A model generated the notes under the pieces. The model saw only the letters and a program-made list of their open reading frames with translations, did not search any database and was not told the DNA's origin. From NCBI GenBank assembly GCA_005882445.1, contig VBAN01000044.1, positions 12,839 to 18,057 of the forward strand: DNA of 5,219 nt, written 5' to 3'. Source of the stretch: Candidatus Segetimicrobium genomatis (GTDB lineage: Bacteria > Sysuimicrobiota > Sysuimicrobiia > Sysuimicrobiales > Segetimicrobiaceae). Both the position numbers and the translations under genes were made by a program. This document shows, piece by piece, positions 4,370-5,219 of the stretch (position 1 is its first letter; each line of letters begins with the position of its first letter).

Positions 4370-5219
4370 ATGGCCTCCGCGCGCCGCACGATCCGGACGA
4401 TGTGCCCCATGAACTGCCACCCGACGCTTTGCGGGATGCTGGTGGACGTGGAGGACGGGCATCTCGTCGGCGTGAAGGGCGATCCCGAGAACCCGGACAG
4501 CCAAGGCTTCCTCTGCATCCGGGGGCAGGCCTCGCAGGAGATCATCGGGAATCCGAAGCGGGTGCTCTTTCCGCTGGTCCGTGACCGGAGAACGGACAAC
4601 GCCTGGCGGCGGGCGAGCTGGGATGAGGCGCTCGAGCTCGTCGTGGCGCGGATGCAGACGGCTGGACGGGAAGCGGTGGGATTCTGGCAGGGCCACGGTC
4701 ACTTCGCCAATAACTACGGGACGCGCATCGCCTCTCAGCTCCTGCGTCGCTTTGCCAACTTCTACGGCTGTCAGTGGTGGCATCCGGCGATGATCTGCTG
4801 GGGCCTGGGCGGCTTCGGGGTCGGGCTCACGGGTCCCCTCGAGACGAACACCAAGGAGGACATGGGCGCGCATGCCAACCTGATCCTGCTCTGGGGGGCG
4901 AACCTGGCAAGCCAGCCAAACACCGGCCGCTATCTCTCGGCGGCGAAGCGGAGGGGAGCCTGGGTCGCCACGATCGACGTACGCCACACCGAGGCGGCGG
5001 CGCAGTCGGACGAAGTGTTCGTGATCCGGCCGGGGACGGACGCCGCGCTCGCCCTCGCGTTCATGCACGTGATCGTCGGCGAGGGGCTCTATGACCGCGA
5101 GTTCGTCGCCGCGCACACGGTCGGCTTCGACCGGCTGGCCGAGCACGTGCGGACGTATCCCCTCGAGCAGGCGGCGCGTGAGACCGGGCTCGCGGCCGAT
5201 CGGATCGTGGCGCTCGCCC
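4370..5219 (+). CDS. molybdopterin oxidoreductase (DMSO reductase superfamily), N-terminal part, runs off the right edge
   Basis: 283 codons are present and the frame is open at the edge. Complete family members are usually about 650-900 residues, so more than half is missing. These enzymes carry a bis-pyranopterin guanine dinucleotide cofactor with Mo or W plus an Fe4S4 cluster. The Fe4S4 domain is visible at residues 12-51: Cys12, Cys16 and Cys21 in CPMNCHPTLCGM, then Cys49 in GFLCIRG. Next come NPKRVLFPLVR (61-71), SWDEALELV (83-91) and GFWQGHGHFANNYG (104-117). A metal-ligand region around HPAMICWGLGGFG (138-150) follows, with Cys143 a plausible Mo/W ligand, and then LILLWGANLASQPNTGR (171-187), which matches the cofactor-binding pattern of the family. 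There is no Tat motif or signal, so it is probably cytoplasmic or relies on a partner. The CX3CX4C spacing is unusual: commonly it is CX2-3CX3C. The substrate cannot be told from this fragment. Confidence 0.95.
   Translation, partial: MASARRTIRTMCPMNCHPTLCGMLVDVEDGHLVGVKGDPENPDSQGFLCIRGQASQEIIGNPKRVLFPLVRDRRTDNAWRRASWDEALELVVARMQTAGREAVGFWQGHGHFANNYGTRIASQLLRRFANFYGCQWWHPAMICWGLGGFGVGLTGPLETNTKEDMGAHANLILLWGANLASQPNTGRYLSAAKRRGAWVATIDVRHTEAAAQSDEVFVIRPGTDAALALAFMHVIVGEGLYDREFVAAHTVGFDRLAEHVRTYPLEQAARETGLAADRIVALA

Noticed and set aside
4319..5146. 275-codon minus strand open frame opposite the molybdopterin oxidoreductase
   Set aside because: It is a shadow of a clearly recognisable + strand enzyme.

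Overview
The window is GC-rich bacterial DNA (codons mostly end in G or C). It carries genes for two molybdenum enzymes on opposite strands, a blue-copper protein, and a cell-envelope protein whose reading frame is broken. The lineage cannot be fixed from sequence alone. A Tat-exported sulfite-oxidase-type enzyme with a cupredoxin partner, next to a DMSO-reductase-superfamily enzyme, would suit an environmental bacterium with a respiratory or lithotrophic lifestyle. NC10/Rokubacteria-like or proteobacterial origins are guesses.

Layout: (1) 3-110, the possible C-terminal tail of a + strand gene entering from the left. (2) 111-521, about 410 bases without a convincing gene but with strong inverted repeats. 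(3) 522-1810 (+), a membrane-anchored protein with a TPR-like segment, a long Pro/Ala-rich linker and two tandem SPOR domains. The second SPOR domain is in a different frame, so there is a net -1 shift near 1572-1580. (4) 1816-2190 (-), a secreted type-1 copper protein. (5) 2187-3425 (-), a Tat-exported sulfite-oxidase-family molybdoenzyme. Genes 4 and 5 share an ATGA overlap and form one operon transcribed leftward. (6) 3426-3942, a divergent control and spacer region with a perfect 9-bp-arm palindrome, competing hairpins and a possible leftward promoter. (7) 3943-4356 (+), a small, probably helical protein I do not recognise. (8) From 4370 to the right edge (+), the N-terminal 283 residues of a molybdopterin oxidoreductase with an Fe4S4-binding Cys cluster, 13 bases after gene 7.

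How the genes may work together: the sulfite-oxidase-type enzyme would oxidise a small sulfur substrate in the periplasm, and the co-translated cupredoxin is the obvious candidate electron acceptor, in place of the cytochrome c usually found beside such enzymes. The rightward pair looks like a second, cytoplasmic molybdoenzyme with a small accessory or regulatory protein. Whether the divergent pairs belong to one pathway is inference. No mobile element, CRISPR array, tRNA or rRNA was seen.
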